DNA from: Artocarpus heterophyllus
Taxonomy: Eukaryota > Streptophyta > Magnoliopsida > Rosales > Moraceae
DNA: 64,000 bases
Assembly: GCA_025403435.1 (NCBI GenBank)
Contig: CM046332.1
Coordinates: forward strand, 1,781,530 to 1,845,529
Direction of reading: 5' to 3'
The notes beneath the pieces are model-generated. The model was given only the letters and a program-made list of their open reading frames with translations, ran no database searches and had not been told where the DNA came from. A program made the position numbers and the translations under genes. Shown in pieces: positions 1 through 11,214 of this stretch. Position 1 is the first letter of the stretch, and every line of letters begins with the position of its first letter.

Positions 1-569
1 CCAACATACCGACCTGTGTACCACTATGAAAACCCTTTGGTACATCAAAAGACATAAGTCAAGATAATGGGCCTACTATTCATCTTAGGATTAAGATACA
101 ATGCAAATGATTGTCTAAAGTGAATCGATTTGCTGAGACAAAATTATTAATCCAAATCAATTCACTTTATGTCCCAATCTAACACATCATCACCTATGAC
201 AATGTGCCAATGTTTCTATTTACGGAGTCCGCCTCCGATGGCTAAGACAAACCATCTCCCAATAGGGATATAGACAACATAACAATCTTTGCATGAATAA
301 AGGGCCCAACTTTATTCCCTCCATTGCAGATCTTATGGTTTAGACCGTCACCTTGTGAATCGTGTCTTCTGCATAATCTGTACATCATATGCCCAATTCT
401 TAAGGTTTAGACTGACAGTCTCAAACTATTGTTTACTTAACATACATTCAACAAATATGAATGTAAAGAGAACAAGATTTGGTATATAAATAATAAATAA
501 ATTGTTTATTGATAAAAATGTCTTCAAAAACATAATACATTTTCACTCCATAGGCATACATGTCCAATA
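1..569 (-). repeat. 3' LTR of element B (partial)
   Basis: The sequence matches, in reverse complement, the first several hundred bases of the LTRs at 5141, 48487 and 56194. The LTR start lies at 569, where the expected TGTTGGAC reads TATTGGAC, so the terminal TG has mutated to TA. The rest of the LTR lies left of the window. Confidence 0.75.
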
Positions 570-1977
570 ATCTCCCACTTGCATTAAGTGAGTATATATG
601 ACAAATCTTGCATCCCCATAGCTTCCACATATCTCTCGAAGACTCTCGCAGTCAGTGTCTTCGTGAATGGATTAACTAAATTGTCCTCTGATGCGATTTA
701 GCACACCATGACATGGCCACCGTTGACGAAGTCCTTTATCACGTGATACTTCCGATCAGTATGCTTACTCTTCTTATGAAATCTTGGTTCGTCTTCATTA
801 GCTACGACTGCAATATTATCACAGTAGAGTGATACCACCTTATCCATATCAGAAACTACCTCAAGATCCCCAATGAACATGTGGAGCCATGCTGCTTCCT
901 TTGAAACATCACTAGCTGCCACATATTTGGCCTCCATTGTTAAATTCGAAGTGCAATCTTGCTTCACACTTCTCCAACTGATGGCACTGCCGCCTAGAGT
1001 AAACATAAACCCAGAAGTTAATCTCCTCGAATCCAGACAGGATTGGAAATCTGAGTCAATGTACCTTAGAGGAGTCAAGTCTTTACTCGAATACATAAGC
1101 ATATACCCTCAAGTCTTTTTTAGGTACTTGAAAATCTGCTTGACTGTAACCTAGAAGTTCGATCTTGGATTCACCTGAAATTGACTTTCTATCCCTACCG
1201 CATAACAAATACCCAGTCATGTGCAAAGCATGGCATACCCACTACCGAAGCATAAGGCAGTTTCTTCATGTATTCTCTTTCTTAGATGGTTGCCCACCTT
1301 TCTTGGAATCCTGCATTGCAAACCTCTTGAGAATCTTATCTATGTACCTTGCCTGGGATAAAGCTATCATTATGTTCTTCCTATCTTGAAAGATCTGGAT
1401 ACCGAGAACAAAATTAGCCTCACTCAAGTCTTTCATGTCAAACTACTTGGTCAACTATAATTTAACCAATGACAATGCCTCAACGTCATTACCAATTAGC
1501 AGAATGTCATCTATATAGAGCAGTAGAAAAACCACCTTCCCATCCTTAATGTATTTGTACACACATGATATATCCACATTTTGTGAGAACCCATAAGTCT
1601 TGATCACTTGATCAAATCTTATGTTCCAAGAATGGGAAGCCTGCTTAAGTCCGTAAATTGACTTTAGTAGCTTACAAACCTTACCCTCCTGACCCTTAGC
1701 CTTGAACCCGTATGGTTGTTCCATATAAATAGACTCATCAAGATAGCTATTTAGAAAAACCGTCTTGACATCTATCTGTGAAATCTCGTAATCGAGAGCG
1801 ACAGCTATGAACAAGAGAATCCAGATGAACTTAAGCATGGCTATAGGTGAAAAGGTTTCCTCATAATCTATTCCTTCCTTTTGCGTATAACACTTAGCTA
1901 CCAGTCTAGCCTTAAAGGTTTCGACCTTTCCATCCACTCCTCTTTCCTCTTGTAGATCCACTTACACCCTTTTACCC
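570..1977 (-). pseudogene. Copia pol remnant (reverse transcriptase and RNase H) of element B
   Basis: Two open stretches on the minus strand carry recognisable domains. 1961-1455 is the core of a Copia reverse transcriptase, with the WILL segment, the 'SIYGLKQASHSW' block and the YIDD catalytic box. 1102-698 is the RNase H end, with the 'SRRLTSGF' and 'EAKYVA' blocks and the terminal 'KYHVIKDFV' segment. The stretch between them is interrupted. The first half of reverse transcriptase and all upstream domains are absent: the coding sequence fuses into LTR sequence at about 1977. It cannot make a functional polyprotein. Confidence 0.8.
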
Positions 1978-3470
1978 TATCGGTAGGCCGAACATGTAGA
2001 TCGACAGGCTGAACATGTAGATCGGCAGGCCAAACTGCCGCATAAATATCTCCACAAATCTTTTATTTTCCACCCAAGATTCTATAGGATAAAGTCTCAG
2101 TTTTGATTCAAATAACCCAATAGAAAAGTTATCTGATCAAAGCAAACTTTATCAAGATAATCTCTAAGAAAATAAATCAATTCACAATAATTCTACAAGT
2201 TTATCTTGATTTAATTTATCCAATTAAATCAATCGATAAACAGACAAGAATTATTCGATCCCAATAATTCAACAAGTTTATCTTAAATTAATTTTATTAC
2301 AAAATTAATTTAACCAATAAACAGACATGAATTATTTTGTTCTTTCCAATTTTAAACCAATCCGATAAATCTGACATAAGTCACCAATTATTGAAAAAAC
2401 ACGCCGTATCGTTACAGGATTTTGTGAGCTAGCAAAGGGGACCAAAATGGACCTATAAAGTTCAAGCTCACGATAATTATGAAACCCAATATCCCAGATA
2501 TACCTTTCATAATTATCAACTCCAACGCTACTCCACTAAAAGCTTGAAGCTGCACTCTCGAACTTTATAGAATTATGAAGCCCGTAAAGCTAAGTTTCCA
2601 TGACATATCAAAATGTATCGTATCCCCATATGAAAATCCATAATCGGCTTAAGGACAAGTTCTATCTTACCTTCCCGATTATTTTTATCTTACGTTTCAT
2701 TATCTCACCATTAGAAAACTTACCATCCAAAGATAGTATACCATTCGGTTACACCTATGTATCCAAATGGTTGAGCGCTCCAATTTTCTAATTACAGGAT
2801 AACGCATATAAGAGGATATCATTACTCCTAAAGAGGAGCTATGGATTCTATATCTATGAATAACAAATCTACGCTATCAAGAGTCATGCCTCCAACGTAC
2901 CGGCATACATACCACTATTGAGATGTGGAAGTCACCCTTTGGTACATCAAAAGACACAAGTCGAGACAACAGGCCCACTATTCATCTTAGGATTAAGATA
3001 AATACAAATGATTGTCTAAAGTGAATTGATTTGCCGAGACAGAATTATTAATCCAAATCAATTCACTTTATGTCCCGATCCAACACATCGTCACCTATGA
3101 CAACGTGCTAATGTTTCTATTCACGGAGTCCAACTCCGATGGTCAAGACAAACCATTTCCCTAAAGGGATATAGACAACATAACAATCTTTACATGAATA
3201 AATCACCCAACTTTATTCCCTCGATTGCGGATCATATGTTTTAGACCGTCACCTTAAGAATCGTGTCTTCCGCATAATCAATCCATCATATGCCCAATTC
3301 TTAAGGTTTAGATCGACAATCTCAGACTACTGTTTGCTTAACATACATTCAACAAATATGAACGTAAAGAGGACAAGATTTGATATATATAAATGAATAA
3401 ATTCTTTATTGATAAAAAAGTCTCCAAAAACATATTACATTTTTACTCCTTAGGGCATACATATCTAACA
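1978..3470 (-). repeat. 5' LTR of element B, 3' truncated
   Basis: About 1.49 kb aligns in reverse complement with the LTRs of elements A and C. It starts at 3470 and stops at 1978 inside the GC-rich motif array (CGGCAGGCC-type repeats at about 1980-2035) that lies just before the TATA box in the element A LTR. The TATA box, R and U5 parts are therefore lost. Confidence 0.75.
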
Positions 3471-5126
3471 TGAACAACCGATGGGTCAAGGTCAAGGGTC
3501 AATAGGGTAAGGTTTATAAGCTACTAAAGTCAACATATAGACTTAAGCAGGCTTCTTGTTCTTGAAACATAAGATTTGATCCAGTGATCAAGACTTATGG
3601 GTTCACACAAAACGTGGACGAACCATGTGTGTACAAATACATTAAGGATGGAAAGGTGGTTTTTCTACTACTCTGTGTAGATGATATTCTGCTAATTGGC
3701 AATGACATTAGGGCGTTGTCGTCGGTCAAATTATGGTTGACTAAGCAGTTTGACATGAAAGATTTAAGTGAGGCTAATTTTGTTCTTGGTATCTAGATTT
3801 TTCAAGATAGCAAGAACAAAATGATAGCTTTGTCCTAGGCCGGCCATATAGATAAGATTCTCAGAGGTTTACAATGCATGATTCTAAGAAAGGTGGGCAA
3901 CCATCTAGGCCTAGAATTACTCTTTCTTAGAAAGACTCTCCAAAGTCTAATAAAGAAAGAGAATACATGAAGAATGTGCTTTATACTTCGGCAGTGGGTA
4001 GTCTCATGTATGCCATACTTTGCACACGACCATATAAGATTTCATCTAGTGATCAAGAGTTATGGGTTCGCACAAAATATGGACGAACCATGTGTGTACA
4101 AACACATTAAGGATGGAAATGTGGTTTTTTTACTACTCTATATAGATGACATTCTGCTAATTGGTAATGACGTTAGGGCGTTGTTGTCGGCCAAATTATG
4201 GTTGACTAAGCAGTTTGACATGAAAGATTTAAGTGAGCCTAATTTTGTTCTCGGTATCTAGATTTTTAAAGATAGGAAGAACAAAATGATAGCTTTGTCC
4301 TAGGTCAGCTATATAGATAAGATTCTCAGAGGTTTACAATGCATGATTCCAAGAAAGGTGGGCAACCATCTAGGTCTAGAATTACTCTTTCTTAGAAAGA
4401 CTCTCCAAAGTTTGATAAAGAAAGAGAATACATGAAGAAGGTGCTTTATACTTCAGCAGTGGGTAGTCTCATGTATGCCATACTTTACACACAACCAGAT
4501 ATTTATTATGCGGTTAGGATTGTAAGTCGATTTCAGGCGGATCTGGGACTGAACCATTGGGTTGCTGTCAAGTATATTTTCAAGTACCTGAGAAGGACTC
4601 GAGGGTAAATGCTTTTGTATTCGGGTGAAGACTTAACAATTGTAGGATATACTGACTCAGATTTCCAATCCTGTTTGGATTTGAGGATATCAACTTCAGG
4701 TTTTGTGTTTACTTTGGGCGGTAGTGCCATCAGTTGGAGAAGTATGAAGCAAGATTGCACTACAGATTTAACAATGGAGGCCGAGTATGTGGCAACCAGT
4801 GATGCTTCAAAAGAAGCAGTGTGGCTCCACAAGTTCCTTGGGGATCCTGAGGTAGTTCTTGTATGGATAAGGCAGTATCGCTGTACTGTGATAACAGTGC
4901 GGCAGTAGCTAATGCTAAGGAACCAATATTTCACAAGAAGAACAAGCATATTGATCAGAAGTATTATATGATAAAGGACTTCATAAAAGATAGGCATGTC
5001 ACTGTGTGCAAAATCACGTAAGAGGACAATTTAGCTGATCCATTCACGAAGACACTTGCTGGGAGAGTTTTCGAGAGGCATGCAGAAACTATGAGGATGC
5101 GAGATTTGTTATATTTACACACTTAG
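3471..5126 (+). pseudogene. Copia reverse transcriptase/RNase H remnant of element C
   Basis: Reading 3472 onward gives the end of a Copia reverse transcriptase (ICVDD-type box near 3680), then connection and RNase H blocks (open stretches 3584-3796, 3974-4261, 4609-4908). Several in-frame stops are visible, for example where the expected Gln of 'GIQIF' has become TAG at 3794 and again at 4259. The region from reverse transcriptase into RNase H is duplicated in tandem (see the repeat entry). The product cannot be functional. Confidence 0.8.
3565..4494 (+). repeat. 465-bp tandem duplication inside element C pol
   Basis: The stretch that starts near GATCAAGACTTATGGG at 3586 recurs at 4051, an offset of exactly 465 bases (155 codons). 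Approximate copies are 3565-4029 and 4030-4494. They share the same TAG codons and the same downstream layout and differ by scattered substitutions. The sequence after the second copy continues normally into RNase H. Confidence 0.8.
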
Positions 5127-5140
5127 TGCAAGTGAGAGAT

Positions 5141-7074
5141 TGTTGGACATGTTTGCTCTAAGGAGTAAAAATGAAAATTGTTTTTGGAGACATTTTTAAC
5201 AATAAAGGATTTATTTATTATTCGTATACCAAATCTTATCCTTTTAACGTTCATATTTGTTGAATGTATAATAAACACACAAAGGTTTGAGGCTGTCAGT
5301 CTAAATATTTAAGAATTGAGCATATGATGGATAGATTATGCAAAAGACATGATTCTTAAGGTGACGGTCTAAATCATAAGACTTGCAATATAGGGAATAA
5401 AGTTGGGTGCTTTATTCATGCAAAGATTGTTATGTTGTCTATATCCCTGATAGGAGATGGTTTGTCTTGCCATCGGAGGTTGACTCCATGAATAAAAATA
5501 TTGGCATATTGTCATAGTTGACGATGTGTTGGATCAGGACATAAAATGAATTGATTTGGATTAATAATTCTATCTCACAAATCAATTCACTTTAGACAAT
5601 CATTTGTATTGTATTTTAATCCTGAGATGAACAGTGGGCTCGTTGTCTTGACTTGTGTCTTTTGATATATTAAAGGATGACATCCACATTTTAATAGTGA
5701 TACACATGCCGGTACGTTGGAGGCATGACTCTTGATAGCGTAGACCTATTATTCATAGATATGGAATATGTAGCTCCTCTTTAGGAGTAGTTGATATCCT
5801 CTTATATGCATTTTCCTTTAATTGGAAACTAAAGTGCTTAACCATTTAGATACATAGTGTAACAGAATAGTATACCGTCTGTGGATGGTAAGTTTTTCGA
5901 TGGTGAGACAATGAAATGTGAAATAAAAATAATCAGGAAGGTAAGATAGAATTTATCCTTAAGCTGATTATGGATAATCCTATGGGGATATGATACATTA
6001 TGATATGTCATAGAGACTTAGCTATACGGATTTTGTAATTCTATATAGTTCGAGAGTGCAGTTCTAAGCTTTTAGTAGAGTAGCATTAGAGTTGATTATT
6101 ATGAAATGTATATTTGGGATATTGGGTTTCATAATTATCGAGAGCTTGAACTATATAAGTCCATATGGTCCCCTTTGCTAGCTCATAATAAATCCTATAA
6201 CGATACGACGTGCTTTTCCAATAATTGGTGAATTATGTCAAATTATCAGATTGGTTGAAAATTTGATAGGATCAGATAATTCATGTCTGTTTATTGGTTG
6301 AATTAATTTTGTGAAAAATTAATTCAAGATAAATTTATTGAATTATCGAGATTAGATAATTCATGTATGTTCATCGATTAGATTAATTTTGAATAAACTA
6401 ATTCAAGATAAACTTGTTGAATTATTAGGACTATTTATTTTCCTAGAGATTATCTTGATATGACTATTTTAATCAGATAACTTCTCTATTGGGTTAGTTG
6501 AATTAAAACTGAGGCTCTATCCCAAGAATCTCAGGTGGCAAATAAAAATTCGCAAGAATCATTTATCGTGAATAATAACTAGATCACACGTTTTCACATA
6601 GATTTTATCTAATATTGATCCTGATTTAAATTTTTGAGGCCTTATATGATAAGGACTAACCCTTGGGCCTAACCTTTATAAAAAGAGGAGTAAGACTTAT
6701 TGTTATGTAGATTAGTTGAGAAATCTAAAGTGAGACTCAGCTGGTGAGACTCTAAAACTCCCCAAAAAGCTATAGTTCACAAATCATGAACTATAGCTTT
6801 GTGTATTTCTTAATTGGTTGCAAGGAGAGTCGCTTGGTGGAAGAGCGGTATGAGTATGCCCATTCACACACTGGTCATGGATAGAGATAGCAAAGAAGGC
6901 TAGTTGGTGGAAACTCTTCTAGAACGTTACTTCTCTTCACGGATTGCGAAGATATTAGGCAAACAAGGGTAGTAAGATATGGTTAATTTATGCATAAAGT
7001 GTGTTAAACTTGTGTTTTGAAAAATACTCAGATATAAAAATTTTAAAATTTTGCTATGTATTATTTTTCTAACA
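5141..7074 (+). repeat. 3' LTR of element C
   Basis: It starts TGTTGGACAT and ends CTAACA (a short terminal TGTT/AACA inverted repeat), 1934 bp long. The purine-rich run CAAGTGAGAGAT lies immediately before it. It is homologous to the LTRs at 48487 and 56194 but has diverged strongly and lacks their GC-rich motif array. Confidence 0.85.
6678..6686 (+). promoter_or_regulatory. LTR TATA box (element C)
   Basis: TATAAAAAG occurs at the position equivalent to the TATA boxes of the LTRs at 48487 and 56194, about 400 bases before the LTR end, and probably marks the U3/R promoter. Confidence 0.55.
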
Positions 7075-7581
7075 ATTGGCAATTTGGAGCTCACACACTA
7101 AAGCGTCGTTATGCGAATGAATGATCTTGTCCACTTCCTCCTCTATGAAGGTGATCGCAACGTCCTCTTGTTTGCATATTTTGTTGATGTACTCGGACAT
7201 ACTCATCAGGTCCCCCCTTTCAACCACCCAAGCATAGGCCTATTGACCATTTGCAGTGTCCTTGGTGACTAGCTCATCAAAGATCATATGTACGATGTTC
7301 GATGGGTATAGGGTGTTACCACCATCCTTGTTCTACACTCTCGGTTGGCTATCTCGAGCCAGCTAGTCATTCCTCTTGGAATTGGTGCCAAGGGTAGGGA
7401 CTCGCTTAATGAATTCTCAGAGTTGTTTGTCCTAAACTAGCTTTTCAATTTGGTCCTTTAGTTGGATGTAGTCTCGGGTTGCATCTGATGTCTTTATGGA
7501 AGTTGTAGTATTTGTTTTGACCCTCTTTGCTTGGTTTCCCTTCAATGGAGGTGGGTTTACCAACAAGTTCTAGTTGCTGAC
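7075..7581 (-). pseudogene. Old Gypsy element F, gag fragment 3 (minus strand)
   Basis: Reverse translation gives blocks typical of plant Tat-type gag C-termini: an 'NKYYNFHKD' segment followed by a Leu/Lys-rich helix. Stops and frameshifts are frequent. The piece is contiguous with 19051-19354 once the CTGAC-flanked element E is removed. Homology rests on recognised family blocks, not on an alignment. Confidence 0.55.
7577..7581. repeat. Target-site duplication of element E, left copy (CTGAC)
   Basis: CTGAC lies directly before the LTR start at 7582 and is repeated directly after the other LTR at 19046-19050. Confidence 0.9.
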
Positions 7582-7766
7582 TGATAACTCTAGTTTAGAG
7601 AGTTATTTGACCACTTTTAATTAACAAATATTACTATGTTTTTGAGAAAAATTACATGAAACATCCAACTTTTTCATAAAAGCATGATTTTATTGATGTA
7701 GGTTGAGGAAAGAAAGAAAACAAAACAAAAGGGAGCAAAAACACAAGAAATCCGAGACCAACCTTG

Positions 7767-7951
7767 TTGGCAGAGCTGAAGCGCCGCGGCGCCCAAAGAG
7801 CAGCGCCGCGGCGCCCAAGGGAGGTGCAAGAACGCTTGGCAAAAACTCAGCGCCGCGGCGCTGGGGAAGGAGCGCCGCGGCGCTACGGCAGAAAAGAAGA
7901 GAAAAATAGAGAAGAAGCGCCGCAGCGCTGGAAGAGAAGGGCCGCGGCGCC
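7767..7951. repeat. GC-palindrome array in the U3 of the 5' LTR of E
   Basis: The palindrome GCGCCGCGGCGC or close variants occur at 7781, 7803, 7850, 7872, 7917 and 7941. They form three doublets with about 22-bp spacing inside each. The first two doublets are preceded by TTGGCAGA or TTGGCAAA (7767, 7836) and the third by CGGCAGAA (7886). The array ends about 60 bases before the TATA box, as expected of an upstream promoter region. Confidence 0.85.
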
Positions 7952-8012
7952 AGAGTGATCCTGAACCACGATTTTTGGACGCAAAACAAAGGATTTGTTA
8001 ACTTAAGAGTAG

Positions 8013-8020
8013 TATAAATA
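8013..8020 (+). promoter_or_regulatory. TATA box in the 5' LTR of E
   Basis: TATAAATA is a perfect plant TATA consensus. It lies downstream of the GC-palindrome array and is conserved in the 3' LTR at 18152. Confidence 0.7.
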
Positions 8021-8912
8021 GAATAGTATGGGGTAGTTAGGTTATCAGTTAATTTTGGAGAGCGTTGTTTATTTTTCTTAGGAGCCGTCAAGCATTCCGG
8101 AGTAAGAAGTGAAGAATTGGTGACAAAATTTCTTGCTCTCTTAACTCTTGATGTTTGATTCAATTAAATTTTCAGATTTTATTTCTTTTTCAATTATGTT
8201 CTAATTTTCTTAGTTAGGGCTATGATGTAACCTAATCATGACGATGTGAATTTCATATTTATGCACCATAATTGGTTTTATTCATGTGAGTTATGTGTTA
8301 TTATGTTTAATGCCTTTTAAATGATTAGCTACCATTTAAATGATCCGATGTGCATGTTCAAAACTGAGAAGGGAGAATTATGCAAATGCTTCATCTAACA
8401 TATAACCATGAATTAAATATGGATAGAGATATACCATATTATTTGTGTGGCTTCATTTGGAAAGTTCATGAATCCTAATGCATTCTGATTTATTTAAATT
8501 CACATAGAGATATAGTGAGTTAATAAACTGAGTAGGTTTGCTATACCTAGAGATAGGATAGTAAATAATTTAGGAATTTCCGTCATCACATGTGTATTAT
8601 TGATTGGGTTGCGTAATTTTATGAAATTCATATCTAGTGATTATGGTGAAATCAAATGCCTTAACGCCTTGTCTTATTGAAGTATCTTTTGAGATTGATT
8701 GCAATTTTTATTCTTAATTTAGTACTTTAGTTAAGTAATTTATTCAATCACAGCCTCATATGATCAACTAGATAAACCTTAGAGTTAATCCAATTTTAGT
8801 ACTTAGTTAGATTATTATACAACAGTCCCTGTGAGACGATACTCTTACTCACTATTGTATTACTTGATCGATAACGTGCACTTGCGTTAGTGAATTTTAC
8901 CGAACAAGTTTT

Positions 8913-8930
8913 TGGCGCCGCTGCCGGGGA
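8913..8930 (+). other. Primer-binding site of E
   Basis: TGGCGCCGCTGCCGGGGA lies six bases after the LTR. It resembles the primer sites of plant Athila/Tat Gypsy elements, usually assigned to an Asp tRNA 3' end (family knowledge; one internal base may differ). Confidence 0.75.
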
Positions 8931-9030
8931 CTACTTGTTTAATACTAATTAATATTAATACCGGATAACCCTTGATTTAATCTAGTTTCTTTTATTTTGT
9001 TCATTTTTTTTTTTAGGAGTACGTTGGTGT

Positions 9031-10113
9031 ATGAGAAGAACTAAACAAGGGGAACTTGTTAAGTTTGATTCAGAATTCGAGCGTACTTTCAAAAGACTGT
9101 TAAGAGAACAGAGAAATCGCACTGAGAAAATGGCGGATGCAGGTGAAGCTGAAAACCCTCGCCGACTTTTGAGAGATTATGCAGCACCAACTGTTCAAGG
9201 TGCCACTTCAAGCATTAGGAGGCCAGCTATTCAAGCAAACAACTTTGAGATCAAGCCATCTCTCATCCAAATGATTCAACAATCGGTGCAATTTAGTGGG
9301 CTACCTTGTGATGATCCAAACGCCCACATTGATGCATTTCTCGAAATCTGTGACACTATTAAATTTAATGGAGTGTCAGATGATGCAGTTAGACTGAGAT
9401 TGTTCCCATTCTCGCTTAGGGATAAAGCCAAGAATTGGCTCACATCTCTTCCTGCAGGATCAATCACCACCTGGGATACTATGGCCCAAAAATTCCTCGG
9501 TAAGTTTTTCCCTCCAGCAAAATCTGCAAAAATGCGTAACGATATCACTAATTTCTTGCAGATGGATAATGAGTCGTTATACGAAGCATGGGAAAGATTC
9601 AAGGAGCTGCTAAGGAGGTGCCCACATCATGGATTACCAGTCTGGATGCAGGTACAAACTTTTTATAATGGGTCTAGTGCAAGTATCCGGGCTACTATTG
9701 ATGCAGCTGCAGGTGGGACATTAAATAATAAAACACCTGAGGAGGCTTTTGATCTAATAGAAGAGATGGCATCAAACAACTATCAGTGGCCTACTGAAAG
9801 GCTACAAACTAGGAGAACGGCAGGAGTTCATGAAGTGGATGCATTATCTGCACTCACAGCTCAATTTGAAGCACTTAACAGAAAGATAGACCATATGAGT
9901 GCTTCAGCTATGAAAATTTAGAATGCCGTATGTGAATTTTGTGGTGGAGGACATGCCGGCAATGAATGCCAGGTAGGTAACAATTTTGCTCAACCTTCTG
10001 AAAATGCTAATTTTGTTGGAAATTTTAACAGGTCACAAAATAATCCTTATTCCAACACTTACAACCCGGGGTGGCGAAATCATCCAAATTTTTCATGGGG
10101 CAATCAAAATGCG
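9031..10113 (+). pseudogene. Gypsy gag (capsid and nucleocapsid), element E
   Basis: The ATG at 9031 opens a capsid-type protein with the retrotransposon gag domain at residues 75-215 ('FPFSLRDKAKNWL', 'FLGKFFPP', 'ESLYEAWERFKELLRRCPHH'). A TAG at 9919-9921 replaces an expected Gln, after which the same frame continues into a nucleocapsid zinc knuckle at 9931-9969 with spacing C-x2-C-x3-H-x4-C. Gag would package the element RNA in cytoplasmic particles. The stop suggests only a truncated capsid without the knuckle is made, unless read through. The frame stays open into protease, so gag and pol were one polyprotein. Confidence 0.88.
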
Positions 10114-11214
10114 ATGAGACCACCACCAGGATTCAAGCAACAGGAGGAGAAAAAGCCGAATCTGGAAGATATTGTTGCTAAGCTGGCGACCTCCACTCAA
10201 GATTTCATGAAGAGTACAGATGCAAGACTCCAGAATCAAGAGTCATCTATCAGAAATCTGGAAATGCAAATAGGACAGATGGCTAATATGATCTCAGGTA
10301 GACCACAGGGTTCTTTGCCAAGCAACACTGAAAAGAATCCTATTGAGAACATAAAGGCAATTACTTTGAGAAGTGGCAAACAATTGGGACAAGAGGATGC
10401 TAAACATGAGATCAACATTGAACGAGAAGAAGAGAGTAATGAGCAAGCCAAGGAGACATGCAAGAGCAAGCTTTTTCCTGATGATCCCAAGCCCTATGTG
10501 CCTCCCATTCCATTCCCTCAACGACTCCAGCAGCACAAATTAGATAAGCAATTTTCTAAATTTCTTGAGGTGTTTAAAAAACTGCATATTAACATTCCTT
10601 TTGCAGATGCTTTAGCCCAGATGCCTAGCTATGCAAAATTCTTGAAGGAGATTTTGGCCAACAAAAGGAAGCTGGAGGATTATGAAACAGTAAAATTGAA
10701 TGAGGAATGTTCAGCCATTCTGCAGAATAAGCTGCCACCTAAACTAAAAGATCCAGGGAGTTTTACTATTTCTTGTACTATTGGTGACTCTTATTTCGAA
10801 AAAGCATTATGTGATTTAGGGGCTAGTATCAATTTAATGCCTTTTTCTGTTTTTAAGAAATTAGGTTTGGGAGAGGTTAAAGCAACCACAGTGTCATTTC
10901 AACTAGCAGATCGAACAATTAAGCACCCAAGAGGTATTGTGGAAGATGTACTAGTAAAGGTTGACAAGTTTATTTTTCCTGCAGATTTCATTGTTCTAGA
11001 AATGGAGGAAGATCATGAGGTTCCACTCATTTTAGGCCGTCCTTTTCTAGCGACTGGAAGAACCTTGATAGATGTGCAACAAGGAAAATTAATTCTCAGG
11101 GTTCAAGATGATCATGTCACCTTTAATGTGTTTGAAGCAATGAAATATCCCTCAACAAATGATTCTTGCTTTAGAATTGACACCATTGATAAACTGGTAT
11201 CTAAGATTTTTTAG
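10114..11214 (+). pseudogene. Gypsy aspartic protease region, element E
   Basis: This continues in the gag frame. A charged coiled-coil-like stretch (residues 40-130 of this segment) precedes a retropepsin-type domain with the active-site motif D-L-G-A-S (Asp at 10813) and the later 'LILGRPFLATG' block. The protease cuts the polyprotein during particle maturation. The DLGAS form is usual in Athila/Tat elements. TAG at 11212-11214 replaces an expected Gln before 'EDVFKDPLEAC', so translation ends here in this copy. Confidence 0.88.

Larger units (their letters stand above)
1..3470 (-). mobile_element. Copia element B, minus strand, internally deleted, nested in element C
   Basis: Read on the minus strand this is a Copia retrotransposon: the 5' LTR begins at 3470 (TGTTAGATATG), a remnant of reverse transcriptase and RNase H follows, and the 3' LTR runs off the left edge of the window. 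Everything between the promoter-proximal part of the 5' LTR and the middle of reverse transcriptase (LTR end, primer site, gag, protease, integrase) is missing. The right LTR terminus abuts, at 3471, reverse-transcriptase sequence of plus-strand element C, so B most likely inserted into C's pol gene. It is related to element A at 48-58 kb but visibly diverged. Confidence 0.8.
3471..7074 (+). mobile_element. Copia element C, 3' half
   Basis: Plus-strand Copia sequence begins abruptly inside reverse transcriptase (the EQP-type block just after 3471), continues through RNase H and ends in a full 3' LTR. The 5' half is presumably left of the window, on the other side of inserted element B. The right LTR end abuts old Gypsy element F at 7075, so C probably inserted into F. 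A matching 5-bp duplication cannot be checked because the left end is outside the window. Confidence 0.75.
7582..8906 (+). repeat. 5' LTR of element E
   Basis: It begins TGATAACTCTAG and ends ACCGAACA. It carries six GC-palindrome motifs at 7781-7951 followed by a TATA box at 8013. Confidence 0.92.

Noticed and set aside
7781..7951. CRISPR-like array (short repeats with spacers)
   Set aside because: The repeats are short palindromes inside LTRs of a plant retrotransposon, spacers are similar to each other, and there are no cas genes.
7690..8163. 157-codon minus-strand ORF in the E LTR, repeated as 155 codons at 17835-18302
   Set aside because: It is the antisense reading of the GC-palindrome array and its surroundings. 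Both copies exist only because LTRs are duplicated, and no protein family is recognisable.
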